Source: Actinomycetota bacterium (GTDB lineage Bacteria; Actinomycetota; Acidimicrobiia; Acidimicrobiales; MedAcidi-G1). Taken from it: a DNA stretch of 64,000 nt. The notes beneath the pieces are model-generated. The model was not told the DNA's origin. It saw nothing but the letters and a program-made list of their open reading frames with translations, and did not search any database. The position numbers and the translations under genes are program-made. The stretch covers positions 1-64,000 of the forward strand of contig JACNLA010000022.1 in NCBI GenBank assembly GCA_014381745.1, written 5' to 3'. This document shows positions 29,599 to 38,360 of the stretch, one piece after another. Numbering within the stretch: position 1 is the stretch's first letter; every line of letters starts with the position of its first letter.

Positions 29599-30333
29599 TC
29601 AGGCCCACCGTTGCGCCAACCGTTCCGCCGCACCACCCAGAAGACAAAGCAGTGGCTCGACAGCGTCCTCCAGCACAGCGAAGATGTCCTCAAGGCTGAG
29701 ATCCTCTGAGCCAAGTCCAGCTGCCGGGTTTGACACCACTCCAACCGCTGCATACGGAAGGTCCAGTTCTCTGGCCAGCGCCACCTCCGGGTAGCCGGTC
29801 ATGCCGACCAGATCACCGCCGAAGCCCGCATACATGCGAATTTCGGCCGGAGTTTCAAAGCGGGGCCCGTTTGCACATACGTAGGTTCCACCGTCAACCA
29901 GACGTACACCCGCTGAGCCGGCCACCTCCGCCAGCAGCCGACGCAGGTCCGGGTCGTAGGGATCGGTCATGTCGGTGTGGCGAACCTCGTCATCAAAAAA
30001 GGTGTCCTCACGACCGTGCGTGAGGTTGATGAACTGGTCGATCAGCACCAACTCGCCGTTCCGGTATGCCGGGTTGATCCCACCACTCACCGCCGTGGCG
30101 AACACCGCCCGGGCACCTGCATCGTGGAGAGCCCAGAGGTTCGCCCGATAGGGGATGCGCTGCGGTGGAACGCTGTGGTCGGCACCGTGCCTCGGCAGAA
30201 ACACCACCGGGCATCCCATCCAGGTACCAGACACCAGACCCACGGAGCCGTAGGGGGTCGAAGCCTCCTGCTCCCTGGCACCCACGAGACCCGGCAGGTC
30301 ATAGAAACCACTTCCGGTGATCAGGCCGAGCAT
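29599..30333 (-). CDS. S-methyl-5'-thioinosine phosphorylase (MTAP/PNP family)
   Basis: A 244-residue purine nucleoside phosphorylase of the MTAP branch, phosphorolysing a 5'-substituted nucleoside to the base and a pentose 1-phosphate. TGSGFYDLPGL and FLPRHGADHSVPP are phosphate-site segments; GMTGYPEVALAREL binds the ribose. The base-site loop reads SNPAAG, as in Pseudomonas methylthioinosine phosphorylase, whereas MTA phosphorylases carry TDYDCW with the adenine-binding Asp. I therefore predict 6-oxopurine (hypoxanthine) specificity. It is the last gene of the minus-strand transporter/mtnA run, and a matching deaminase lies at 38361-39662. Confidence 0.85.
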   Translation of the reverse strand: MLGLITGSGFYDLPGLVGAREQEASTPYGSVGLVSGTWMGCPVVFLPRHGADHSVPPQRIPYRANLWALHDAGARAVFATAVSGGINPAYRNGELVLIDQFINLTHGREDTFFDDEVRHTDMTDPYDPDLRRLLAEVAGSAGVRLVDGGTYVCANGPRFETPAEIRMYAGFGGDLVGMTGYPEVALARELDLPYAAVGVVSNPAAGLGSEDLSLEDIFAVLEDAVEPLLCLLGGAAERLAQRWA

Positions 30334-30356
30334 GGTGAAACGGTAGCGACCACCGG

Positions 30357-31892
30357 TCAGTTGTCGGTCCCTGACAACATCAACCGACCCACGCGGTCAC
30401 GGTCGATCCCGTCGGCTGACTCAATGGCCACGATCTGGCCTCCGTAGATGACCGCCACCCGGTCGGCGAGACCCAGGACCTCGTCCAACTCCGCCGACAC
30501 CAGAAGGATCGCCATGCCGGCATCGCGATACTCGATGAGCCGGCGGTGGATGAACTCGATGTTGCCGATGTCGATACCGCGGGTCGGCTGTGCCGCGACC
30601 ATCACCTTGGCTTCGTGGGAGAACTCGCGCGCAGCCACGACCTTCTGCTTGTTGCCACCCGAGAGGGTCGCGACCATCGCCCCAATGTTCGACGGGCGGA
30701 CGTCGAACTCGGCCACGAGCCTTTCCGCATTATCCTCAACAGCCCCCGGACTCCTGATCCCGTGCCGGGAGTAGGGAGGCTGGTGATAACGGTTCAGGAC
30801 CATGTTGTCGGCAACGGTGTGTGCACCTATCAGGCCGAACTTCTCCCTGTCCTCAGGGATGTGTGACACCCCCATGGTGCTGATCTGGCGGGGAGACATG
30901 CCGGCAATCTCGACCCCCTCCAGAGTGATGGAACCCGAGACCACACCACGGAGGCCTGTTATGGCCTCTACAAGTTCGCGCTGTCCATTACCCTCCACGC
31001 CGGCCACACCGACCACCTCGCCAGCGCGGACATCAAGATTGATTCCGTTGAGGGACTGAGAGCGACGGTCGTCGTTGACCACCAGGTCGACGATGGTCAA
31101 CACCTTGTCTCCGGGTGACGCTGGGGTCCGCTCCAGGCTGAGTTCCACGGAGCGACCAACCATCATCGAAGCGAGGCTTGCCTCATCGGTCTCGGCCGGG
31201 ACAGCGCTCCCCACGACCTTCCCGCGACGCATCACGGTGATGTCATCGGCTACGGCCATGACCTCACGGAGCTTGTGCGTTATGAACACGACAGCAACCC
31301 CGGTGTCAGCCAGGCCCCGTAGGACACCCAGCAGGTGGGTCGTCTCCTGAGGGGTGAGAACCGCCGTAGGTTCATCCAGGATCAGGATGTCCACCTCGCG
31401 AAAGAGGGCACGAAGGATCTCCACCCTCTGCTGGAGCCCGATGGGCAGATCCTCGACACGGGCCCACGGATCAATCTCCAGGCCGAATCGTTCTGCAAGG
31501 GCCCTCACCACAGAAGCCGCCTCATCAAGATCCACGACACCGCGCCTCGTCGGTTCGTTACCCAGCACCACATTCTCAGCGACCGTCAGGACGGGAACCA
31601 GCTGAAAGTGCTGATGAACCATTCCGATCCGGCTGTCAATTGCGTCGCGCGGGCCGTTCAGGTGCACAACCTCACCGTTGCGTCGCACCTCGCCACTATC
31701 AGCCCGGTAGAGCCCGAAGATGATGTTGACAAGCGTGCTCTTGCCAGCGCCGTTCTCGCCCAGCAGGGCGTGAACGCGACCGCGCTCGACGCGAAAATCG
31801 ACATCCTCGTTGGCAAGCACGTCGCCGAATCGCTTGGTGACTCCCAGAACCTCGAGGGCCGGAGGCGCGGCCACGCTCACCGCGTCACTCAC
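30357..31892 (-). CDS. Nucleoside-type ABC importer, ATP-binding protein
   Basis: A 511-residue ATPase with two ABC domains in tandem. The first has Walker A GENGAGKST, the signature LPIGLQQRVEILRAL region and Walker B DILILDEPTAVL. The second has a degenerate P-loop (GVEGNGQRELVEA) but a good signature TLSGGNKQK. This is the arrangement of simple-sugar and BmpA-type nucleoside importers. I prefer the GTG at 31892, which overlaps the upstream permease stop by 8 bp; an in-frame ATG at 31955 would lie deep within the permease. Operon partners are the two permeases, mtnA and the phosphorylase, so nucleosides are the likely cargo. Confidence 0.9.
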   Translation of the reverse strand: MSDAVSVAAPPALEVLGVTKRFGDVLANEDVDFRVERGRVHALLGENGAGKSTLVNIIFGLYRADSGEVRRNGEVVHLNGPRDAIDSRIGMVHQHFQLVPVLTVAENVVLGNEPTRRGVVDLDEAASVVRALAERFGLEIDPWARVEDLPIGLQQRVEILRALFREVDILILDEPTAVLTPQETTHLLGVLRGLADTGVAVVFITHKLREVMAVADDITVMRRGKVVGSAVPAETDEASLASMMVGRSVELSLERTPASPGDKVLTIVDLVVNDDRRSQSLNGINLDVRAGEVVGVAGVEGNGQRELVEAITGLRGVVSGSITLEGVEIAGMSPRQISTMGVSHIPEDREKFGLIGAHTVADNMVLNRYHQPPYSRHGIRSPGAVEDNAERLVAEFDVRPSNIGAMVATLSGGNKQKVVAAREFSHEAKVMVAAQPTRGIDIGNIEFIHRRLIEYRDAGMAILLVSAELDEVLGLADRVAVIYGGQIVAIESADGIDRDRVGRLMLSGTDN

Positions 31893-32877
31893 GGCTATAT
31901 GGCTGCCCGATGGCAGCAGGCGGTCGAGCCCTACCAACGAAGCCGGCCAAAACAACGATGCAGACCACGTAGGGGATCATTCCGATGAACTGCGGATCGT
32001 CGGCCAGCCAACCCCTGAACTGAAGTTGGGTCTGCACCGCGCTGGCATAGCCAAATAGCAGGGCTGCACCCCAGATCCCGATCGGGTTCCAACGGCCGAA
32101 GATCATCACCGCCAACGCCACGAAGCCCCGTCCATTGGTCATCATGCGCTCAAAGGATCCGACGGCCTCGAGGCTGAGATAGGCGCCACCCAGCCCTGCG
32201 AGGCATCCGCCGGCAATGAGGTTCGTGTACCGGACCCGCGCAACCGAGATCCCGACGGTCTCGGCTGCGCTCGGCACCTCGCCCACGGACCTGGTCCACA
32301 GACCCCACCGAGTTCGGAACAGGATGAACCACACAACCCAGATGAGGATCAGGGATATGTAGGTGAGGGGACGGTTGATGAAGAACACCCTGCCGACGAC
32401 CGGAAGGTCGGCAAGCGGGCCGAGCGATACCTGGGGGGTCTTGCCGGAAGGCAGGGTGCGACCCTGCTGGAAGAAGTAGCTGCTGATCCCGAAGGCGGCG
32501 ATGTTGAGAACGGTTCCGGCAATTATCTGGTCGCCCAGCAGGGTCACCGAGAGCCCGGCCAGACCGGCTCCCATCAGGGCGCCAGTCGCCATTCCGGCCA
32601 GAACACCAGCCACGAGGCTGCCGGTCGAGGAGGCAACCATGAACCCGACAAACGCCGAAAGCAGCATCTGACCCTCGATGCCGATGTTGACGACCCCGGA
32701 ACGCTCACACATGACACCGCACAACGCACCGAAGATGAGCGGCGTGGACTGGCGTAGTGCGCTGGCCAGAACTGCCGTTGTCTGGGCCTGTTGGAACTCG
32801 GCGGTGAACATTGTTATGAGCACGAACACGAGGATCGTCAACACCCACCAGCGTGTACGTATGAACAGGTCGCTCAT
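31885..32877 (-). CDS. Nucleoside-type ABC importer, permease 2 (NupQ/YufQ-like)
   Basis: A 330-residue inner-membrane permease of the branched-chain/sugar/nucleoside importer family, with about eight hydrophobic segments and the typical LCGVMCERSGVVNIGIEGQM motif near residue 55. The ATG at 32877 overlaps the stop of the upstream permease by 4 bp (ATGA), so I prefer it to the TTG four codons earlier. It would form a heterodimer with the other permease and use the ATPase that follows. Confidence 0.92.
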   Translation of the reverse strand: MSDLFIRTRWWVLTILVFVLITMFTAEFQQAQTTAVLASALRQSTPLIFGALCGVMCERSGVVNIGIEGQMLLSAFVGFMVASSTGSLVAGVLAGMATGALMGAGLAGLSVTLLGDQIIAGTVLNIAAFGISSYFFQQGRTLPSGKTPQVSLGPLADLPVVGRVFFINRPLTYISLILIWVVWFILFRTRWGLWTRSVGEVPSAAETVGISVARVRYTNLIAGGCLAGLGGAYLSLEAVGSFERMMTNGRGFVALAVMIFGRWNPIGIWGAALLFGYASAVQTQLQFRGWLADDPQFIGMIPYVVCIVVLAGFVGRARPPAAIGQPYSRE

Positions 32878-33923
32878 GACGAACCCCAACCCGAGGTAAT
32901 CGAGACCTCAGCGACATCCTGGCGGGAGAAGAACCAACGAACCACTATCGGAGTCGCCACAAACAACAACATGAGCGCCTCGATGATGTCGGTGATCTCG
33001 GGTGACACGTCGGCGTTGAACTGCATCATCGAACCTCCGGCCTCCATGGCCCCGATAAGCAGGGCGGCGGGGATCACGCCGATCGGATTGTTCCGGGCGA
33101 GCAGCGCGATGGTGATTCCGTTGAACCCCAGGCCCGCGTTGAATCCGGGTTCGTACCTTCCGATGACACCCTGGGTCTCTATGGCACCGCCGGCACCGGC
33201 CAGGAACCCGCTGATCGCCATGGTGGCCACGACTATCCGTTTCACCGAGATGCCCGCGTATCTGGCAGCGTCGCCGTTCAGGCCAACGGAGCGGATCTCA
33301 AAGCCGAGGGTGGTCCGCTCCAGCAGGTACCAACAGCCGATGCTTGCCGCAACGGCAACCAGGAACCCTGTTGGCAGAGCACCCCACTGCGGGATTACGG
33401 CACTCTCCTCGACCGCCGGCGTCCGGGACAGGATCCCCTCGTCCTTCCATGGGTTCGAGGCCAACCAGTCCGTCAGGTTGAGGGCCACGAAGTTGAGCAT
33501 GATCGTGGTGATCACCTCGTGGGCTCCACGGGTGGCCTTCAGCACCCCGGCGATCGAACCCCAGGCTGCGCCGGCCAGAGCACCCACGGCAAGTGCAAGC
33601 GGAGCGTGGATGATCCAAGGCAGGCCCTCGAAGCCGAAACCCACAGCCGCAGCGAAGATGCCCCCGATCACGAGCTGGCCCTGGCCACCGATGTTGAAGA
33701 GCCCGGCGCGAAAGGCGAAAGCCACGGCCAGTCCACCCATGATGAGCGGGGTTGCCTTCTCGAGCGTACGTCCGATCGTCTTCTGGCTTGACAGCGATCC
33801 GTCGATCAGCGCGCTATACGCCTCGATGGGGTTGGCCCCGGACAGGGCGAGGATGATGGCACCGATTCCGAGCGCCAGGCCAACTGCGATGAGAGGGACC
33901 GCTACCGGTTTCAGCCATCTCAT
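32874..33923 (-). CDS. Nucleoside-type ABC importer, permease 1 (NupP/YufP-like)
   Basis: A 349-residue inner-membrane permease, paired with the one that follows. It begins with a hydrophobic anchor (PLIAVGLALGIGAIILALSG) and contains the family motif FRAGLFNIGGQGQLVIGG near residue 92. It has about nine hydrophobic segments. The upstream gap of 102 bp to mtnA may hold a separate promoter. A BmpA-type substrate-binding lipoprotein is normally encoded next to these genes but is absent here. Confidence 0.92.
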   Translation of the reverse strand: MRWLKPVAVPLIAVGLALGIGAIILALSGANPIEAYSALIDGSLSSQKTIGRTLEKATPLIMGGLAVAFAFRAGLFNIGGQGQLVIGGIFAAAVGFGFEGLPWIIHAPLALAVGALAGAAWGSIAGVLKATRGAHEVITTIMLNFVALNLTDWLASNPWKDEGILSRTPAVEESAVIPQWGALPTGFLVAVAASIGCWYLLERTTLGFEIRSVGLNGDAARYAGISVKRIVVATMAISGFLAGAGGAIETQGVIGRYEPGFNAGLGFNGITIALLARNNPIGVIPAALLIGAMEAGGSMMQFNADVSPEITDIIEALMLLFVATPIVVRWFFSRQDVAEVSITSGWGSS

Positions 33924-34025
33924 TGCGCTGCAGACCAGATGATGGCGGGGCCTGTTGTCACCGCCGCAGACTAGGTGGACGCGGCCACGTTTCCGGTGAC
34001 ACTGCCCGGGAGGCCAGTGTGCCAG

Positions 34026-35051
34026 TCACCCCTGCCCCGAGTCCAGCGATTCCCCACGGTCAAGCCTCACCACCCGGGTGTCGGTGACGATCGCCGTGAT
34101 CAACTCAGCGGGCGTGACATCGAACGCAGGGTTGAGGGCATGCGTGCCATCTGGAGCCGAGGCCACCCCCGCAAAGCAAACGACCTCGTCGTCACCCCGG
34201 TCCTCGATCTCGATGTCGTCGCCTGTAACGGTGGCCATGTCGATCGTGGACTCCGGAGCAACAACTACAAACGGGACCCTGGAATACCGTGCCGCCAGTG
34301 CCAGCGAGTACGTGCCGATCTTGTTTGCCGTGTCGCCGTTGGCTGCAATCCGGTCGGCCCCTACCAGGACCACGTGCACCGACCCAGTGGAGATGAGATG
34401 GGGTCCGGCCGAGTCGACGATCAACCTGAACGGTGCACCCATCTGCTGTAGTTCCCAGGCTGTCAGGCGCGCCCCCTGCAACAGCGGCCTCGTCTCAAGG
34501 GCAACGGCTTCTTCAAGGAGACCGCGTTCATGGAGGGTCTGGATCACGGCCAGAGCCGTCCCCCGCTCGACGCTGGCGAGGCCACCCGTATTGCAGATCG
34601 TGAGCGCCCGGACCGAGTCGGACCTACCTGTGAGCTCAACCACAAGGTCAGCGCCGTTGTCTCCCATTTTCACCGACGCGACCAACTCATCGTCTCTGAC
34701 CGCGTACGCCTCAGCCAGGACGGCGTCGAAGCCACCGTCTGAGGTGGCTACCACCCGGTCGACCATCTTCGCCAGGTTCACGGCAGTTGGCCGCGCTGAA
34801 CGAATCGACTCCACCGCTGCTGCAAAGGCCTCGGTCCCGACACCGTCCACCTTTGCGGCCAGGACAACGCCGAACGCACCGGCGACACCGATTGCCGGTG
34901 CCCCACGAACCGACAGCCGGCGGATGGCATCGACCAGGTCGGACACCGTCGCGATCTGCAACACCTCGACTGATGTCGGCAACTTCGTCTGGTCGACCAT
35001 CAAGATGGTGCCATCAACCCAGTCCAGGGTCTTTCCGCCAAGCTCGCCCAT
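34026..35051 (-). CDS. mtnA: S-methyl-5-thioribose-1-phosphate isomerase
   Basis: A 341-residue isomerase of the eIF2B-related MtnA family, converting methylthioribose 1-phosphate (and 5-deoxyribose 1-phosphate in some organisms) to the 1-phospho-ketose. The N-terminus KTLDWVDGTILMVDQTKLP is typical. The catalytic Cys lies in ICNTGGLASVE and the catalytic Asp in VGADRIAANGDTANKIGTY. It sits between the nucleoside transporter and the divergent cupin/SDR/aldolase operon, which places it centrally in a predicted salvage pathway. No mtnK, mtnB, mtnD or RuBisCO-like gene is nearby. Confidence 0.93.
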   Translation of the reverse strand: MGELGGKTLDWVDGTILMVDQTKLPTSVEVLQIATVSDLVDAIRRLSVRGAPAIGVAGAFGVVLAAKVDGVGTEAFAAAVESIRSARPTAVNLAKMVDRVVATSDGGFDAVLAEAYAVRDDELVASVKMGDNGADLVVELTGRSDSVRALTICNTGGLASVERGTALAVIQTLHERGLLEEAVALETRPLLQGARLTAWELQQMGAPFRLIVDSAGPHLISTGSVHVVLVGADRIAANGDTANKIGTYSLALAARYSRVPFVVVAPESTIDMATVTGDDIEIEDRGDDEVVCFAGVASAPDGTHALNPAFDVTPAELITAIVTDTRVVRLDRGESLDSGQG

Positions 35052-35131
35052 GATCCAGTCTCCGGGTTGTCGTCAGGTTACTAGTATCGTCCTGCGGCTC
35101 CCTGAACAACCCTGAGGATGTCGACGACCAT
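35052..35131. promoter_or_regulatory. Shared divergent promoter region, mtnA / cupin operons
   Basis: Only 80 bp separate the starts of mtnA (left) and the cupin gene (right), so both operons must be driven from here and are probably co-regulated. A TACTAG palindrome-like core (ACTAGT at about 35079) is the only notable element. I could not define convincing -35/-10 pairs for either direction. Confidence 0.4.
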
Positions 35132-35587
35132 ATGAACGCCGACCAGATCGCAGCCATTCTCGGGCTCGTGCCCCTGCCAGAAGAGGGCGGGATGTGGGCA
35201 CAAACCTGGCACGACGAACACGGATCGGCGATCTACTTCCTGATGCAACCAGACGATTTCTCAGCAATGCACCGCCTCAACCGGACCGAGTTGTGGCACC
35301 ACTACAGCGGTGCACCCGTCGACTTCCTGCTCTTGAACCCGGACGGATCTCACGAAACCCCGGTGCTGGGAAGTGACCTGACGGCCGGTGAACGCCCGTT
35401 CATGGCTGTACCGGCCGGTGTCTGGATGGGCGCATCCACAATGGGAGACTGGTCGCTCGTTGGAACCACGCTGGCTCCGCCGTACGACCCAGATGGCTTC
35501 GAGTTGGGAACAGCTGAACAACTCATCGAGGGGTTCCCTGAAGCTACAGCCCGTATCACCGACCTCGTAAGGGACAACCAGCCGTGA
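35132..35587 (+). CDS. DUF985 (cupin_5) family protein
   Basis: A 151-residue protein of the DUF985/cupin_5 family, a single-domain cupin of unknown function. Typical signatures are the N-terminal AAILGLVPLPEEGGMW, GSAIYFLMQPDDFSAMHRL and ELWHHYSGAPVDFLLL, with His residues in the cupin barrel that could bind metal or ligand. It overlaps the next gene by 4 bp (GTGA) and is the first gene of the plus-strand half of the salvage locus. A role with a sugar phosphate or aldehyde is possible only by context. Confidence 0.88.
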   Translation: MNADQIAAILGLVPLPEEGGMWAQTWHDEHGSAIYFLMQPDDFSAMHRLNRTELWHHYSGAPVDFLLLNPDGSHETPVLGSDLTAGERPFMAVPAGVWMGASTMGDWSLVGTTLAPPYDPDGFELGTAEQLIEGFPEATARITDLVRDNQP

Positions 35588-36357
35588 CCGTGACCGAGTC
35601 ACCCCGGGACCTGTTGGACCTTTCCGGCCGCGTCATCGTCGTAACCGGTGCCGGCGGAGGCATCGGCTCCGGAATCGTCAACCGGCTCGTTGCCGCCGGA
35701 GCAACTGTCGTCGCCCACACCCGGTCATCGTCCACCGACCACCTTCTCGACCTTGACGGCAACCCCGTGTCGAGTCTCCGAGCCGACCTGACATCGCCCG
35801 ACGGTCCCACCAACGTCATCGACTCCACGCTCAGGGAATTCGACCGCCTGGACGGGCTGGTAAACAATGCCGGAATCCAGCCGGTCGTACCGTTCGACGA
35901 GATCACCGATGAGATCTGGTCCCAGACGATGGACGTCAACCTCAAGGCCGTTCACCACCTCACACACCTGGCGGCGACGGCCATGCGCTCACGCGAAACG
36001 GGCGGTTCGATTGTCCACATTGCCTCAATCGAGGCCCACCAACCGACCAGGGTGCACGGGCACTACGCCACCTCCAAGGCCGCACTGGTGATGCTGGCAA
36101 AGGCTGCGGCACTCTCATACGGCCGAGACGGCATCCGTGTCAACACGGTCTCACCCGGGCTCATCACACGACCCGGCCTGGACGAGGAATGGCCCGACGG
36201 GGTCGATCGCTGGAAGGCGGCAGCCCCACTCACCAGGCTCGGAACACCCGAGGACGTTGGCGACGCCTGCGTGTTCCTGTGCTCGGACCTCTCCCGCTGG
36301 ATCACCGGAATCGACCTTGTGGTCGACGGCGGGATACTCACCCGGCCCACGTGGTGA
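35584..36357 (+). CDS. Short-chain dehydrogenase/reductase
   Basis: A 257-residue classical SDR. The Rossmann motif TGAGGGIGSGI lies near residue 22, NNAG near 95, the catalytic Ser in IVHIASIE and the YATSK motif near 160. It ends with the typical DLVVDGGI segment. GTG start overlapping the cupin stop. In this operon it could reduce or oxidise the small aldehyde released by the aldolase encoded next, but sugar or alcohol substrates are equally possible. Sequence alone does not tell the direction. Confidence 0.92.
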   Translation: MTVTESPRDLLDLSGRVIVVTGAGGGIGSGIVNRLVAAGATVVAHTRSSSTDHLLDLDGNPVSSLRADLTSPDGPTNVIDSTLREFDRLDGLVNNAGIQPVVPFDEITDEIWSQTMDVNLKAVHHLTHLAATAMRSRETGGSIVHIASIEAHQPTRVHGHYATSKAALVMLAKAAALSYGRDGIRVNTVSPGLITRPGLDEEWPDGVDRWKAAAPLTRLGTPEDVGDACVFLCSDLSRWITGIDLVVDGGILTRPTW

Positions 36358-36383
36358 CCCCAGAGTCAAGTAGGAAGTGACCC

Positions 36384-38354
36384 GTGGAAGACCGCTGGGA
36401 CCTCTCAGTCTCCAAGAACCTCGATACCCCCCTCGACGAGTGCGTGTACGGGTCGCGTCTGATCGGCTCTGACCCGGCCCTCGTGCTTCACGGTGGTGGC
36501 AACACGTCGGTCAAGGCCCCGTTCACAGACATCACCGGATCCACCACCGACACGCTGTTCGTGAAGGGCTCCGGCTGGGACCTGGCGTCGATCGAACCTG
36601 AGGGGTTCGCCCCGCTGACCTTGCGGCGCCTAAAGAACCTCCTGGCGCTCGACTCGCTCTCCGATCCCGACATGATGCGCGAGCTCATGTCCGCCAGCTT
36701 CGACCCTGCGGCACCCGCACCGTCGGTAGAGAGCCTGCTGCACGCCTACATCCCCCACCCGGCGATCCTCCACAGCCACGCCGATGCGATCGTGTCGCTC
36801 ACAAACGTGGGTGATTCCGATGGATACGTACACGAGATCTTCGGTGACACCGTCGTCGTCATTCCCTACGTCATGCCCGGCTTCGACCTGGCCAAGGTCG
36901 TAGCCACATCGTGGCCCGACCAGGTCAACGCCGGCACCATCGGAATGGTGCTGTTGAACCACGGCCTCTTCACCTTCGGCGAAACCACACACGAGGCCTA
37001 TGTAAGGCACCATGAGCTGATCTCGAAGGCCGAACGATGGCTGGCTCAGAACGCTCCCCTCCCGGCTTCCACGGTTCCCTCTCTTCCGGACCTCGACGCG
37101 ATCGCCCTTGCCGGACTCCGGCGGGACGTCTCCGAGGCTGCGGGCCAGCCGATGCTCCTGTGCCGTCACTGCGACCAGGTCTCCACCCGGTTCGTCCAGC
37201 GCGGCGACCTGGAAAGCCTTGCAACAAGGGGCCCCCTGACACCCGACCATGTGATCCGCACCAAGCGGATACCGCTGGTGGGTCGGGATGTAGCCGCCTA
37301 CACGGCTTCCTACGAGAACTATTTCAGAGAACATGAACGCAGGGGGCGCACCGAGTTGACGATGCTGGACCCGGCTCCACGCATCGTGGTCGACCCCGAG
37401 CTGGGGGTACTGACCGCCGGCAGAACCATTGCCGCTGCAGACATCGCCTTTGACATCTACGAGCACACGATGCCAGCCCTTGAGCGGGTCGAAGACAACC
37501 TGGACCGTTACGAGGCACTCGACGCAGGCCACATCTTCGACGTCGAGTACTGGGACCTTGAACAGGCCAAGCTCCGCCTCGCCGGCCCACCAGCCGAGTT
37601 GGCTGGAATGGTCGCGCTGGTCACCGGAGCCGCCTCCGGAATCGGCCGGGCCTGTGCCGCCGAGTTGCTGGCACGCGGGTGCGCCGTGGGCGGCATGGAC
37701 ATCGACCCCGATATCGCAACCACCTTCGAGAGCCCAGCCTGGCTGGGCCGGACCGTGGACGTCTCCGATCCGGATGCCCAGGTAGCAGCGGTCGACGCAA
37801 TAGTCGAGCGCTTCGGTGGCCTCGACATCGTCCTCGTAGCCGCCGGGATCTTCGGCGCCAGCGCACCCATCAGTGCTCTCGACTCCGGTGACTACCGGAG
37901 GGTCCAGGATGTCAACGTCGACTCCGTCGTCAACCTCCTGCACGCGACCCACCCGTTCCTGGCCAGGTCACCTGTCGGAGGACGTGTCTCGATCATCGGC
38001 TCAAAGAACGTGGCTGCCCCGGGGAAGGGAGCCCTGTCGTACTCGACCTCAAAGGCCGCCCTCAGCCAGGTCGCCCGTGTGGCAGCCCTCGAATGGGCCG
38101 ACGACGGCATCCGCGTCAACACGGTCCACCCTGACGCCGTGTTCGACACAGGACTCTGGAACGACGACCTGCTCAGGGAACGGGCCGACAACTACGGCCT
38201 CACCGTCGACGAGTACAAGACCCGCAACCTCCTGCAGACCGAGGTCACCTCGGCAGGGGTGGCACGGGTCGCAGTCGAGTTGTGCACCAACACGTTCTCC
38301 GCCACGACGGGCGCACACATCCCGATTGACGGCGGAAACGAGCGGGTCGTATAG
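36384..38354 (+). CDS. Class II aldolase fused to short-chain dehydrogenase
   Basis: A 656-residue two-domain enzyme of the RhaD-like aldolase/alcohol-dehydrogenase family. Residues about 1-400 are a class II aldolase with HGGGNTSVKAPF, the zinc-binding HSHADA at about 130 and a second His-containing LLNHGLFTFG. Residues about 415-656 are an SDR with TGAASGIGRACA and YSTSK. Relatives split rhamnulose 1-phosphate to DHAP and lactaldehyde and process the aldehyde. Here no rhamnose genes are present, while mtnA, an MTI phosphorylase and a deaminase are, so 5-methylthioribulose or 5-deoxyribulose 1-phosphate is a likelier substrate. GTG start, 26 bp after the SDR gene. Confidence 0.9.
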   Translation: MEDRWDLSVSKNLDTPLDECVYGSRLIGSDPALVLHGGGNTSVKAPFTDITGSTTDTLFVKGSGWDLASIEPEGFAPLTLRRLKNLLALDSLSDPDMMRELMSASFDPAAPAPSVESLLHAYIPHPAILHSHADAIVSLTNVGDSDGYVHEIFGDTVVVIPYVMPGFDLAKVVATSWPDQVNAGTIGMVLLNHGLFTFGETTHEAYVRHHELISKAERWLAQNAPLPASTVPSLPDLDAIALAGLRRDVSEAAGQPMLLCRHCDQVSTRFVQRGDLESLATRGPLTPDHVIRTKRIPLVGRDVAAYTASYENYFREHERRGRTELTMLDPAPRIVVDPELGVLTAGRTIAAADIAFDIYEHTMPALERVEDNLDRYEALDAGHIFDVEYWDLEQAKLRLAGPPAELAGMVALVTGAASGIGRACAAELLARGCAVGGMDIDPDIATTFESPAWLGRTVDVSDPDAQVAAVDAIVERFGGLDIVLVAAGIFGASAPISALDSGDYRRVQDVNVDSVVNLLHATHPFLARSPVGGRVSIIGSKNVAAPGKGALSYSTSKAALSQVARVAALEWADDGIRVNTVHPDAVFDTGLWNDDLLRERADNYGLTVDEYKTRNLLQTEVTSAGVARVAVELCTNTFSATTGAHIPIDGGNERVV

Positions 38355-38360
38355 ACACCG

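Noticed and set aside
32791-33942. A 383-codon plus-strand open frame opposite the permease
   Set aside because: Shadow of an integral membrane permease; no protein-like features.
36630-37952. A 440-codon open frame on the minus strand opposite the aldolase-SDR gene
   Set aside because: It is a high-GC shadow of a clear two-domain enzyme; its translation has no recognisable motif and a biased composition.
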